Shown here piece after piece: positions 1 to 5,238 of a stretch of 5,238 nt of DNA. The translations under genes and the position numbers were made by a program. The notes beneath the pieces are model-generated. The model was not told where the DNA came from. It saw only the letters and a program-made list of their open reading frames with translations, and made no database searches. The stretch comes from Lentisphaeria bacterium (GTDB taxonomy: Bacteria; Verrucomicrobiota; Lentisphaeria; Victivallales; UBA1829): contig JAFYBD010000305.1 of NCBI GenBank assembly GCA_017540385.1, positions 1-5,238 of the forward strand, written 5' to 3'. The first letter of the stretch is position 1, and the number at the start of each line of letters is the position of its first letter.

Positions 1-1962
1 CTGGTAGAAGAGGATGCAGGCGTCCTTCCACCACACGGCTTCGCGCGCCTGAAGTTTCAGGCGGCCGAGCACCAGGTCGTAGCGTTCGGGATCGACGTAC
101 ATCTTCACGGACTCCCAGACGGCCGGATAGGTCGCGGCGGTCTTCGCGCCGGACTCGAACTGGCCGCAGAGGTGCTCCCAGAACGTGTCGCCGGTGGGCA
201 TCTTCTGATTCCACTGGAGGCGGTGGAACCACAGCCAGTAGCGTTCGGGGCAGGTATTGATGTCGTCGTACTCGTCGCACAGCGGCGCATTGTACTGCAT
301 CACGGTGCCGGTGCCCTTCTTCGTGCGGTCGGCGCCGAGCTCGGTCGCGGTCGCGTCGAAGACCTTGCGGGTCGGGACGTTGTCGTTGGTGGAGAGCAGC
401 GACGCGTACTGGAGGAAGGAATCGTTGCCGGTCTGGTAGAGCCACGGACCGGGTCCGTAGTGGTTGCCGAGCGTGGAGGCGAAGATGTGGGCGAGTCCGA
501 GCGGCATCATGTACTGGCGGATCGCCGGGACGCTGCTCATCATCATGTCGCACACGGGCTCGACGAACGCTGGGTTCGAGGTGAACGTCTGGGAGAGCCA
601 TTCGCGGGCGATGTCGTCGGCTTTCAGGTTCGGATTCCAGGCAAGGCGGCCGAACGCGTACCAGTTGGCCTGGGCGAACGGATGGCGGCACCAGTTCACG
701 TCGTCGCCGATGTTCGCCACGCCTGCGATCATGCCGGACTCGTGTATCTTCTTCGCGACCGTGCTGCCGGGGCCGTTCTGATAGGTGTCGCTGTCAAGCA
801 CCTCTTTCCAGAGGGTGCCGAGGTAGGCCAGATGGTTGGACTGGCCGAGGTATTCCTGCGTGATCTGGAACTCGATGGCGAGCGGGATCTTCGTGATCTT
901 GCCGAACATGGGATGGAAGGGCTCGCAGGGCTGGAAATCGAGCGGGCCGTTCTTCGCCTGCACGATCACGTTGTCGCGGAACTTGCCCTGGAGCGGCTGG
1001 AACTCGAGCAGGGCCTGCTGGACTCGTTCTTCGGACTTCCGGCCGTACACGAAAGCGCGCCAGATGACGACGCCGCCGTAGGGTTTCAGGGCGTCCGCCA
1101 GCACGTTCGCGCCGTCGGCGTGGGTCCGTCCGTAATCGCACGGGCCGGGCTGGCCTTCGCTGTTCGCTTTCACGAGGAATCCGCCGAAATCGGGCACGAG
1201 GTCGTAGATTTCCTTCGCCTTATCTCTCCACCAGGCGAGGACTTCTGGTTTCAGCGGGTCGGCGTCCTTCAGGCCGCCGATGACCATGGGCGAGGCGAAG
1301 TTCACGGAGAGGAAGACGCGGATGCCGTAAGGACGCAGGACGTCGGCGATCGCCTTCACTTTCTTCAGGTTCGCGGTCTCGAGCATCTTCGGCGAGGCGT
1401 TCACGTTGTTCAGCACCGTGGCGTTGATGCCGATGGAGGCGTTCGCCCGGGCGTACTCGGTATAACGCGGCGAGACGGTCTCCGGGAGCTCGTCCCATTT
1501 CCAGATGGAGCTGCCGGCGTAACCGCGCTCGACGGTACCGTCGAGGTTGTCCCAGTGGTTGAGCATGCGGTATTTGTAGTACGGGACTTCCTTCGCGGCG
1601 AAGTTGGCGGTGATCTGCGTGCCGCACGCCTGATGACGCAGCAGGTAATACGCGCCGTAGAGCAGCCCGATCTCGCGCTTGGCGATGATCTTCACCTTTT
1701 CGCCGTCCATGCGGATCTCGAATCCGTCGTCTCCGAGGTCGGTGCGGTGTTTGTCCTCCATGACCGCGACGCTGCTGCCCTTGAACGACCCCAGCTCGGC
1801 AAACGTGATGCGGAGCGTGTCGCTGATCTTGGACTCCGTCTGCACGATGGAGGGATCGGGAGCGGGTTTGCGCAGCCAGAGGGAGCTGCCGTCGTCGGCG
1901 GTCGCGACGATTGCGGCTCCGAGGAGCAGACTGAGGGCGATGTTGCGTTTCGTGTTCGACAT
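1..1962 (-). CDS. aguA: GH67 alpha-glucuronidase, secreted, C-terminus beyond window edge
   Basis: Family GH67 enzymes remove (4-O-methyl-)D-glucuronic acid from the non-reducing end of xylan-derived aldouronic oligosaccharides, by inversion. Reading left from the ATG at 1962, the frame stays open for 654 codons to the window edge with no stop. Against Cellvibrio japonicus GlcA67A (numbering from memory), a constant offset of 23 places every key residue. The catalytic acid is E269 (KANSEGQPGP) and the base pair is D342 (KNGPLDFQP) and E370 (ITQEYLG). Substrate-binding residues are W137 (NHWDN), V187, K265, R302 and K337. Residues 1-22 look like a Sec signal peptide: K5 R6, a hydrophobic run at 8-20, and an ATA cleavage site after A22. 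There is no lipobox cysteine, so a periplasmic or extracellular location is likely. Known members have about 680-730 residues, so roughly 30-80 are missing here. The gene is divergent from the ACT gene and has its own promoter and a strong Shine-Dalgarno. C346 sits where I recall an Arg (DFQPREP). The family call is very secure; exact substrate and localisation are inferred. Confidence 0.96.
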   Translation of the reverse strand, partial: MSNTKRNIALSLLLGAAIVATADDGSSLWLRKPAPDPSIVQTESKISDTLRITFAELGSFKGSSVAVMEDKHRTDLGDDGFEIRMDGEKVKIIAKREIGLLYGAYYLLRHQACGTQITANFAAKEVPYYKYRMLNHWDNLDGTVERGYAGSSIWKWDELPETVSPRYTEYARANASIGINATVLNNVNASPKMLETANLKKVKAIADVLRPYGIRVFLSVNFASPMVIGGLKDADPLKPEVLAWWRDKAKEIYDLVPDFGGFLVKANSEGQPGPCDYGRTHADGANVLADALKPYGGVVIWRAFVYGRKSEERVQQALLEFQPLQGKFRDNVIVQAKNGPLDFQPCEPFHPMFGKITKIPLAIEFQITQEYLGQSNHLAYLGTLWKEVLDSDTYQNGPGSTVAKKIHESGMIAGVANIGDDVNWCRHPFAQANWYAFGRLAWNPNLKADDIAREWLSQTFTSNPAFVEPVCDMMMSSVPAIRQYMMPLGLAHIFASTLGNHYGPGPWLYQTGNDSFLQYASLLSTNDNVPTRKVFDATATELGADRTKKGTGTVMQYNAPLCDEYDDINTCPERYWLWFHRLQWNQKMPTGDTFWEHLCGQFESGAKTAATYPAVWESVKMYVDPERYDLVLGRLKLQAREAVWWKDACILFYQ

Positions 1963-1971
1963 GGCGGGGGG

Positions 1972-1979
1972 TCCTTTCC
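1972..1979 (-). promoter_or_regulatory. Shine-Dalgarno of the GH67 gene
   Basis: Read on the minus strand, GGAAAGGA lies 9 nt before the ATG at 1962-1960. It fixes this ATG as the start, and the signal peptide follows directly from it. Confidence 0.85.
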
Positions 1980-2012
1980 GTTCGTTTCGTTAGGATAAAT
2001 GATTGCCGGAGT

Positions 2013-2041
2013 AATATAACCGCGCGGAGGCGCGAAGTCAA
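2013..2041 (-). promoter_or_regulatory. Sigma70-type promoter for the GH67 gene
   Basis: On the minus strand, TTGACT (2041-2036) is followed after exactly 17 nt by TATATT (2018-2013). This is close to consensus and stands out in GC-rich DNA. Transcription would start near 2006, giving a leader of about 43 nt. The spacer holds a perfect dyad, CGCGC-N4-GCGCG (2021-2034), which could be an operator or chance in GC-rich sequence. Confidence 0.8.
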
Positions 2042-2125
2042 GCGCAAACCGTGTCAAACGGGGCCATATTTGGCGCGTTTTTCCGACAAAATGCCCCGCG
2101 GCGGCCGCTTCTTTGCCTTTTCCGG

Positions 2126-2154
2126 TTGCTTTTCCGTCTCACGGGGTGTAAATT
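2126..2154 (+). promoter_or_regulatory. Probable promoter for the ACT-DUF711 operon
   Basis: TTGCTT (2126-2131) is followed after 17 nt by TAAATT (2149-2154), in an AT-rich patch of otherwise GC-rich DNA. Transcription would start near 2161, about 70 nt before the ACT start codon. The -35 lies inside GGTTGCTTTT, a 10-mer repeated exactly at the waaA promoter. A small dyad, CCGT-N3-ACGG (2134-2144), sits in the spacer. Confidence 0.6.
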
Positions 2155-2216
2155 ATTTGGCCTCTTTTATCAAAACATCCGGGTCCGCGCACATGCCGCG
2201 TCCCCCTCCCCCGAAC

Positions 2217-2222
2217 GAAAGG
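2217..2222 (+). promoter_or_regulatory. Shine-Dalgarno of the ACT gene
   Basis: GAAAGG lies 8 nt before the ATG at 2231. It decides the start, because the frame is open further upstream to a GTG at 2051. That upstream stretch would contain the predicted promoter and does not resemble the family. The site falls in the loop of a weak hairpin, GAAC/GTTC (2213-2225). Confidence 0.7.
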
Positions 2223-2230
2223 TTCCGGCC

Positions 2231-2500
2231 ATGAAAGCTGTTGTCTCCGTCATCGGCAAAGACGCCGTCGGCATCATCGCGAAAGTCAGCGCGGAGTGTG
2301 CCCGCTGCGGCGTGAACATCCTCGACATCTCCCAGACCGTCCTGCAGGACTACTTCACCATGATCATGATCACAGACATCGACGGCATCACCGTGCCGTT
2401 CCCCGATTTCGTGGACGCGATGTCGCGCATCGGGACGGAGAACAACCTGAAGATCCTCACGATGCACGAGGACATCTTCAACACCATGCACAAGATCTGA
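2231..2500 (+). CDS. ACT domain protein, UPF0237 family
   Basis: This 89-residue protein is essentially one ACT domain, the small ligand-binding fold found in amino-acid-responsive regulators and enzymes. The first strand and ligand-side loop read VIGKDAVGIIAKVS (residues 7-20), with the conserved D11 and G14. The second strand region, NILDISQTVLQDYFTM (29-44), is typical of the family, as is the C-terminal HEDIFNTMHKI (79-89). The length matches the usual 88-91 residues, so it looks complete. It is the first gene of an operon: DUF711 starts 19 nt after its stop, an arrangement seen in many bacteria and archaea. The ligand is unknown. By analogy with GcvR and other ACT proteins it may sense an amino acid or related metabolite and control its partner; that is inference. 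It has no DNA-binding domain and no membrane segment, so it should be cytoplasmic. Confidence 0.93.
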   Translation: MKAVVSVIGKDAVGIIAKVSAECARCGVNILDISQTVLQDYFTMIMITDIDGITVPFPDFVDAMSRIGTENNLKILTMHEDIFNTMHKI

Positions 2501-2505
2501 GACGC

Positions 2506-2510
2506 GAGGT
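2506..2510 (+). promoter_or_regulatory. Shine-Dalgarno of the DUF711 gene
   Basis: GAGGT lies 9 nt before the ATG at 2520, inside the 19-nt gap after the ACT stop codon. The second gene therefore has its own ribosome binding site and does not depend on overlap with the first. Confidence 0.7.
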
Positions 2511-2519
2511 ACCGCCCCC

Positions 2520-3878
2520 ATGCTCGACAAATTCGACATCCTCGAAACGCTCAACATGATCCGCGAAGAGTGTCTCGACATCCGCACCATCACCATGGGC
2601 GTCTCGCTCTACGACTGCCAGAGCGACGACCCGAAACGCCTGGCGGACAACATCTACGACAAAGTCATGTCGCGCGCCCACAACCTCGTGAAAGTCGGCT
2701 GCGACATCGAAAAGATGTACGGAATCCCCATCATCAACAAACGCGTCTCCGTGACCCCGGCCGCGCTCCTCTGCGGCAGGCTCGACCACGACGGCGCGGT
2801 CGGCATCGCGAAGGCCCTCGACCGGGCCGCGCACGAACTCGGAATCAACTTCATCGGCGGCTACAGCGCGCTCGTGCAGAAGGGCGAATCCAACGGCAGC
2901 CGCGTGCTCATCGAATCCATCCCGGAAGCGCTCGCCGCGACCGATCTCGTCTGCTCCTCCGTGAACGTCGCATCCACCAAGGCCGGCATCAACATGGACG
3001 CCGTCGCGGAAATGGGCCGCATCGTGCGGAAGACCGCCGAACTCACGGCCGACCGCGGCTCCATCGGCTGCGCCAAGCTCGTCGTCTTCGCCAACGCACC
3101 CGAGGACAATCCCTTCATGGCCGGAGCGTTCCACGGGCTCGGCGAACCCGAGACCGTCATCAACGTCGGCGTGTCCGGCCCCGGCGTCGTGGCGTCCGCC
3201 ATCCGCAGAGCGGGCGACTGCTCGCTGGCGGAGATCGCCGAGATCATCAAGAAGACCGCGTTCAAGATCACCCGCGTCGGCCAGCTCGTCGCCCGCGAGG
3301 CGTCCAACCGGCTCGGCGTGCCGTTCGGCATCGTCGACCTCTCCCTCGCGCCCACCCCGGCCATCGGCGACTCCGTGGCGCATATCCTGGAGTCCATGGG
3401 GCTGGAACAGTGCGGCGCTTACGGCACGACCGCCGCGCTCGCGCTGCTGAACGACGCCGTCAAGAAGGGCGGCGTGATGGCGTCCTCCCAGGTCGGCGGA
3501 CTCTCCGGCGCGTTCATCCCCGTCTCCGAGGACGCGGGCATGATCGCCGCGGCGCGGTCCGGCGCGCTCCACCTCGAAAAACTCGAAGCCATGACCGCGG
3601 TGTGTTCCGTGGGGCTCGACATGATCGCCATCCCGGGCGACACCCCGGCCGAAGTCATCTCCGGCATCATCGCCGACGAGATCGCGATCGGCGTGGTGAA
3701 CACCAAGACGACCGCCGTCCGCGTGATCCCCGCCATCGGCTGCAAAGTCGGCGACACGGTCAACTTCGGCGGTCTCCTCGGCGAGGCCCCCGTCATGCCA
3801 GTGAACACCCTCTCCCCCACGAAGTTCATCGCACGCGGAGGCCGCATCCCCGCCCCCATCCACAGCCTCAAGAACTGA
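2520..3878 (+). CDS. DUF711 / UPF0210 'PFL family' protein
   Basis: This 452-residue protein has the family's usual length, about 445-455. Conserved blocks appear in order: GGYSALV (113-119), FANAPEDNPFMAGAFHG (190-206), GVSGPGVV (217-224), PTPAIGDSVA (278-287), GLSGAFIPVSEDAGM (327-341), CSVGLDMIAIPGDT (362-375), NTKTTAVRVIP (394-404), FGGLLGEAPVM (416-426) and a C-terminal RGGRIPAPIHSL (439-450). A pneumococcal homologue has been solved by structural genomics and is related in fold to pyruvate formate-lyase. I see no glycyl-radical RVxG[FWY] motif near the C-terminus, so a radical lyase activity is not supported. There is no signal peptide or membrane segment, so it should be cytoplasmic. 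The ten cysteines form no CxxC-type metal motif. The catalytic function is unknown. Its tight link to the ACT gene upstream suggests an enzyme controlled by a small ligand. The operon ends 31 nt downstream at an intrinsic terminator. Confidence 0.95.
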   Translation: MLDKFDILETLNMIREECLDIRTITMGVSLYDCQSDDPKRLADNIYDKVMSRAHNLVKVGCDIEKMYGIPIINKRVSVTPAALLCGRLDHDGAVGIAKALDRAAHELGINFIGGYSALVQKGESNGSRVLIESIPEALAATDLVCSSVNVASTKAGINMDAVAEMGRIVRKTAELTADRGSIGCAKLVVFANAPEDNPFMAGAFHGLGEPETVINVGVSGPGVVASAIRRAGDCSLAEIAEIIKKTAFKITRVGQLVAREASNRLGVPFGIVDLSLAPTPAIGDSVAHILESMGLEQCGAYGTTAALALLNDAVKKGGVMASSQVGGLSGAFIPVSEDAGMIAAARSGALHLEKLEAMTAVCSVGLDMIAIPGDTPAEVISGIIADEIAIGVVNTKTTAVRVIPAIGCKVGDTVNFGGLLGEAPVMPVNTLSPTKFIARGGRIPAPIHSLKN

Positions 3879-3908
3879 GCCGGGCGATCCCGCACGAACA
3901 AACGCCAT

Positions 3909-3942
3909 AACCCCGCCGGAGACGCATGCCCGGCGGGGTTTT
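3909..3942 (+). terminator. Intrinsic terminator of the ACT-DUF711 operon
   Basis: A perfect 11-bp GC-rich stem (AACCCCGCCGG at 3909-3919 with CCGGCGGGGTT at 3930-3940) has a 10-nt loop and runs into a TTTT tract (3939-3942). It begins 31 nt after the DUF711 stop and separates this operon from waaA. On the minus strand the U-tract is poor, so it should act mainly rightward. Confidence 0.9.
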
Positions 3943-3957
3943 CTCATGCAAACGAGG

Positions 3958-3985
3958 TTGCTTTTTCGGGGAAATGAGGTATATT
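3958..3985 (+). promoter_or_regulatory. Probable promoter for waaA
   Basis: TTGCTT (3958-3963) and TATATT (3980-3985) are 16 nt apart, in a strikingly AT-rich patch just after the terminator. The start would fall near 3992, about 28 nt before the waaA ATG. A second TATATT at 3985-3990 is spaced too far (21 nt) from this -35. The -10 box sits at the centre of the inverted repeat at 3963-4001. Confidence 0.65.
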
Positions 3986-4001
3986 ATATTCTCCCCGAAA
4001 A
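3963..4001. repeat. Perfect 10-bp inverted repeat around the waaA -10 box
   Basis: TTTTCGGGGA (3963-3972) and TCCCCGAAAA (3992-4001) are exact reverse complements separated by 19 nt. The dyad centre (3982) falls in the predicted -10 box, and arm centres are 29 bp apart, close to three helical turns. The T and A runs lie on the outer sides opposite to what a terminator needs, and no U-tract follows on either strand. An operator for a dimeric or looping repressor is the best guess; a chance palindrome or a structured DNA site is possible. Confidence 0.7.
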
Positions 4002-4019
4002 CCCGTAACCGCACACGCC

Positions 4020-5238
4020 ATGCTTCTGATTTACAACCTCATTTTCCCCCACGTTTTCCTCTTCTATCTCCCCGGGCTCATCGTGAAATACATCCGCCGC
4101 CCGGGCTATAAGAAGACGTACGCCGAGCGTTTCGGCATCTTCGGCGCGGCACGCCGCCGCGAACTCGCAGGCTGGCGCGGGGCGATCTGGCTGCACGCAG
4201 TGAGCGTGGGCGAGACCAACCTCACGCTGTCGCTGCTGAAGGCCTGGCAGGCGGCGGAACCCGACCGCAAGTTCATCCTGAGCACCACGACCACGACCGC
4301 GCAGGAGATCGCGCGGAACAAGACCGATCCGGCGCGCGTGCAGGTCATCTTCTGCCCCATCGACTGGTGTTTCTTCGTGTGGTCGGCGATGCGGCTGATC
4401 CGGCCGTCCAAACTCGTGATCTTCGAGACCGAACTCTGGCCGCAGCTGATCTCGTCGGCGAAACGCTCCGGCGCGAAGCTCATGCTCGCGAATACGCGCA
4501 TCTCCGACCATTCCTACCGCGGCTACCGCAGATTCCGCGCGTTCATCGCGCCCATGCTGCGGAAATTCGATCATATCTGCGCCCAGACCGAGCTCGACCG
4601 CGAACGCCTCCTGACCATCGCGCCCGGACTCGGGGGCCGCATTTCAGTCTGCGGCAACATCAAGTTCGACCAGGCTCCGCCGTCCGGCGCGGGGGCGGAT
4701 TTCGAGGAGATCTTCGGCGAAAAAGGCATCACGACGCTGATTGCGGCCTCCACGCACAACCCGGAGGAGCCGCTCATCCTGGACACGTTCATGGCCCTGC
4801 GCGAAGAATTCCCGCAGCTCCGGCTGGTGCTGGTGCCGCGTCACGCCGAACGCGGCGCGGACATCGAGAAACTCATTCAGGCGCGCGGCCTCTCCTACCG
4901 CCGCAGGAGCAACGGCGCCGGGGCGGAACGCGCCTTCTCCGTGCTGCTGGCGGACACGACCGGCGAGCTGGCGCGGCTCATTCAGGGCGCGGACCTCGTC
5001 ATCATGGGCAAGACGCTCGCGGGAAACAACGAGGGGCAGAACATCATCGAACCCGCCGCGATGGGAAAGCCGGTCGTCTGCGGCCCCCAGCTGAAGAATT
5101 TCCGTCAGGCGCTGGACGCCCTCGTGAAGGGCGACGCCGTGCTGCGCGTGATGAAGGACGATGAACTCGTCGGCGCGCTCCGGAGCCTGCTCGCCGCCTC
5201 CGTCAAACGCCGCGAACTCGGCGAACGCGCGGCAGAAC
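4020..5238 (+). CDS. waaA: Kdo transferase (3-deoxy-D-manno-octulosonic acid transferase), C-terminus beyond window edge
   Basis: WaaA (KdtA, family GT30) transfers Kdo from CMP-Kdo to the lipid A precursor at the inner face of the cytoplasmic membrane, the first step of the LPS core. The N-terminal hydrophobic stretch (residues 2-22, then KYIRR) is the expected membrane anchor. Next come RFG (37-39), WLHAVSVGE (57-65) with E65 as the probable catalytic base, and ETELWP (136-141). Then come NTRIS (158-162), GNIKFD (212-217), LVPRHAER (271-278), GEL (315-317) and a CMP-Kdo-site motif at 330-360 ending in GPQLKNF. That motif reads GKTLAGNNEGQNIIEPA rather than the GGSL...GGHN.LEPA of well-studied enzymes. 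The window gives 406 codons; the family has about 420-430 residues, so little is missing. The start is fixed by a stop in frame at 3975, with no other start codon between. No Shine-Dalgarno is visible. The number of Kdo units added cannot be told from sequence. Confidence 0.95.
   Translation, partial: MLLIYNLIFPHVFLFYLPGLIVKYIRRPGYKKTYAERFGIFGAARRRELAGWRGAIWLHAVSVGETNLTLSLLKAWQAAEPDRKFILSTTTTTAQEIARNKTDPARVQVIFCPIDWCFFVWSAMRLIRPSKLVIFETELWPQLISSAKRSGAKLMLANTRISDHSYRGYRRFRAFIAPMLRKFDHICAQTELDRERLLTIAPGLGGRISVCGNIKFDQAPPSGAGADFEEIFGEKGITTLIAASTHNPEEPLILDTFMALREEFPQLRLVLVPRHAERGADIEKLIQARGLSYRRRSNGAGAERAFSVLLADTTGELARLIQGADLVIMGKTLAGNNEGQNIIEPAAMGKPVVCGPQLKNFRQALDALVKGDAVLRVMKDDELVGALRSLLAASVKRRELGERAAE

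Noticed and set aside
172..1998. A 608-codon open frame on the plus strand opposite the GH67 gene
   Set aside because: It is an antisense shadow. Codons ending in G or C on the coding strand rarely give stops in reverse, and its protein is low-complexity V/G/R/H-rich with no family resemblance. The minus-strand frame has a full set of catalytic motifs, a signal peptide and a ribosome site.
2052..2057. A consensus -35 TTGACA on the minus strand upstream of the GH67 promoter
   Set aside because: The sequence 17 nt downstream is CGCGCC, so there is no -10. The TTGACT at 2036-2041 pairs with a good TATATT instead.
2064..2073. Sequence matching a eukaryotic CArG box (CC-W6-GG)
   Set aside because: A coincidental match: SRF/MADS regulation does not apply in bacteria. 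It is kept only as a possible short bacterial dyad.
2051..2230. A 60-residue N-terminal extension of the ACT protein from a GTG
   Set aside because: The extension spans the predicted promoter and has no ribosome site. ACT proteins of this family are about 89 residues long, which matches the ATG at 2231.
2570..3910. A 446-codon frame overlapping DUF711 in another plus-strand frame
   Set aside because: The translation is almost entirely R/H/P/G, typical of a shifted frame in GC-rich DNA, and it lacks a ribosome site.
2478..3947. A 489-codon open frame on the minus strand opposite DUF711
   Set aside because: It has the same compositional cause: a G/D/H/R-rich product without recognisable motifs, running through the terminator. 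The plus-strand frame encodes a full-length conserved family.
3926..4111. A 61-codon frame across the terminator and the waaA promoter
   Set aside because: It starts inside the terminator stem, covers the waaA promoter and palindrome, and overlaps waaA in another frame with no family resemblance.
4367..5164. A 265-codon plus-strand frame inside waaA
   Set aside because: The product is R/H/P/G-rich and out of frame with the well-conserved Kdo transferase.

Overview
The window looks like chromosomal DNA from a GC-rich Gram-negative bacterium. It carries a Kdo transferase gene for lipopolysaccharide, so the organism has an outer membrane. It also carries a secreted GH67 alpha-glucuronidase, which suggests a plant-polysaccharide degrader. 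The C-terminal motif of the Kdo transferase (GKTL...EGQN..EPA, in place of the proteobacterial GGSL...GGHN.LEPA) and the overall style lead me to guess the PVC superphylum (Lentisphaerota, Kiritimatiellota or Verrucomicrobiota). That placement is inference and was not tested by any search.

Layout. Positions 1-1962 on the minus strand hold the N-terminal 654 codons of a GH67 alpha-glucuronidase with a signal peptide; its C-terminus runs off the left edge. Positions 1963-2230 are a divergent intergenic region. It holds a strong sigma70-type promoter reading left into the glucuronidase and a second promoter reading right. Positions 2231-2500 and 2520-3878 on the plus strand form a two-gene operon: a small ACT-domain protein (UPF0237) and a DUF711/UPF0210 'PFL family' protein. 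It ends in a clear intrinsic terminator at 3909-3942. Positions 3943-4019 hold a separate promoter whose -10 box lies at the centre of a perfect 10-bp inverted repeat. Positions 4020-5238 hold waaA (Kdo transferase), cut by the right edge.

How the genes relate. They form three independent transcription units: carbohydrate use, a conserved pair of unknown function, and LPS core assembly. Nothing in the sequence ties the three into one pathway. The ACT and DUF711 genes probably act together: they are 19 nt apart, share one promoter and one terminator, and these families are known to occur side by side in many bacteria. The ACT protein may be a ligand-sensing partner of the larger protein.

I see no mobile element, CRISPR array, tRNA or rRNA. 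No wholly new system is evident. The most interesting items are the palindrome around the waaA promoter, the 10-nt -35 block shared by two promoters, and the functionally uncharacterised ACT-DUF711 pair.
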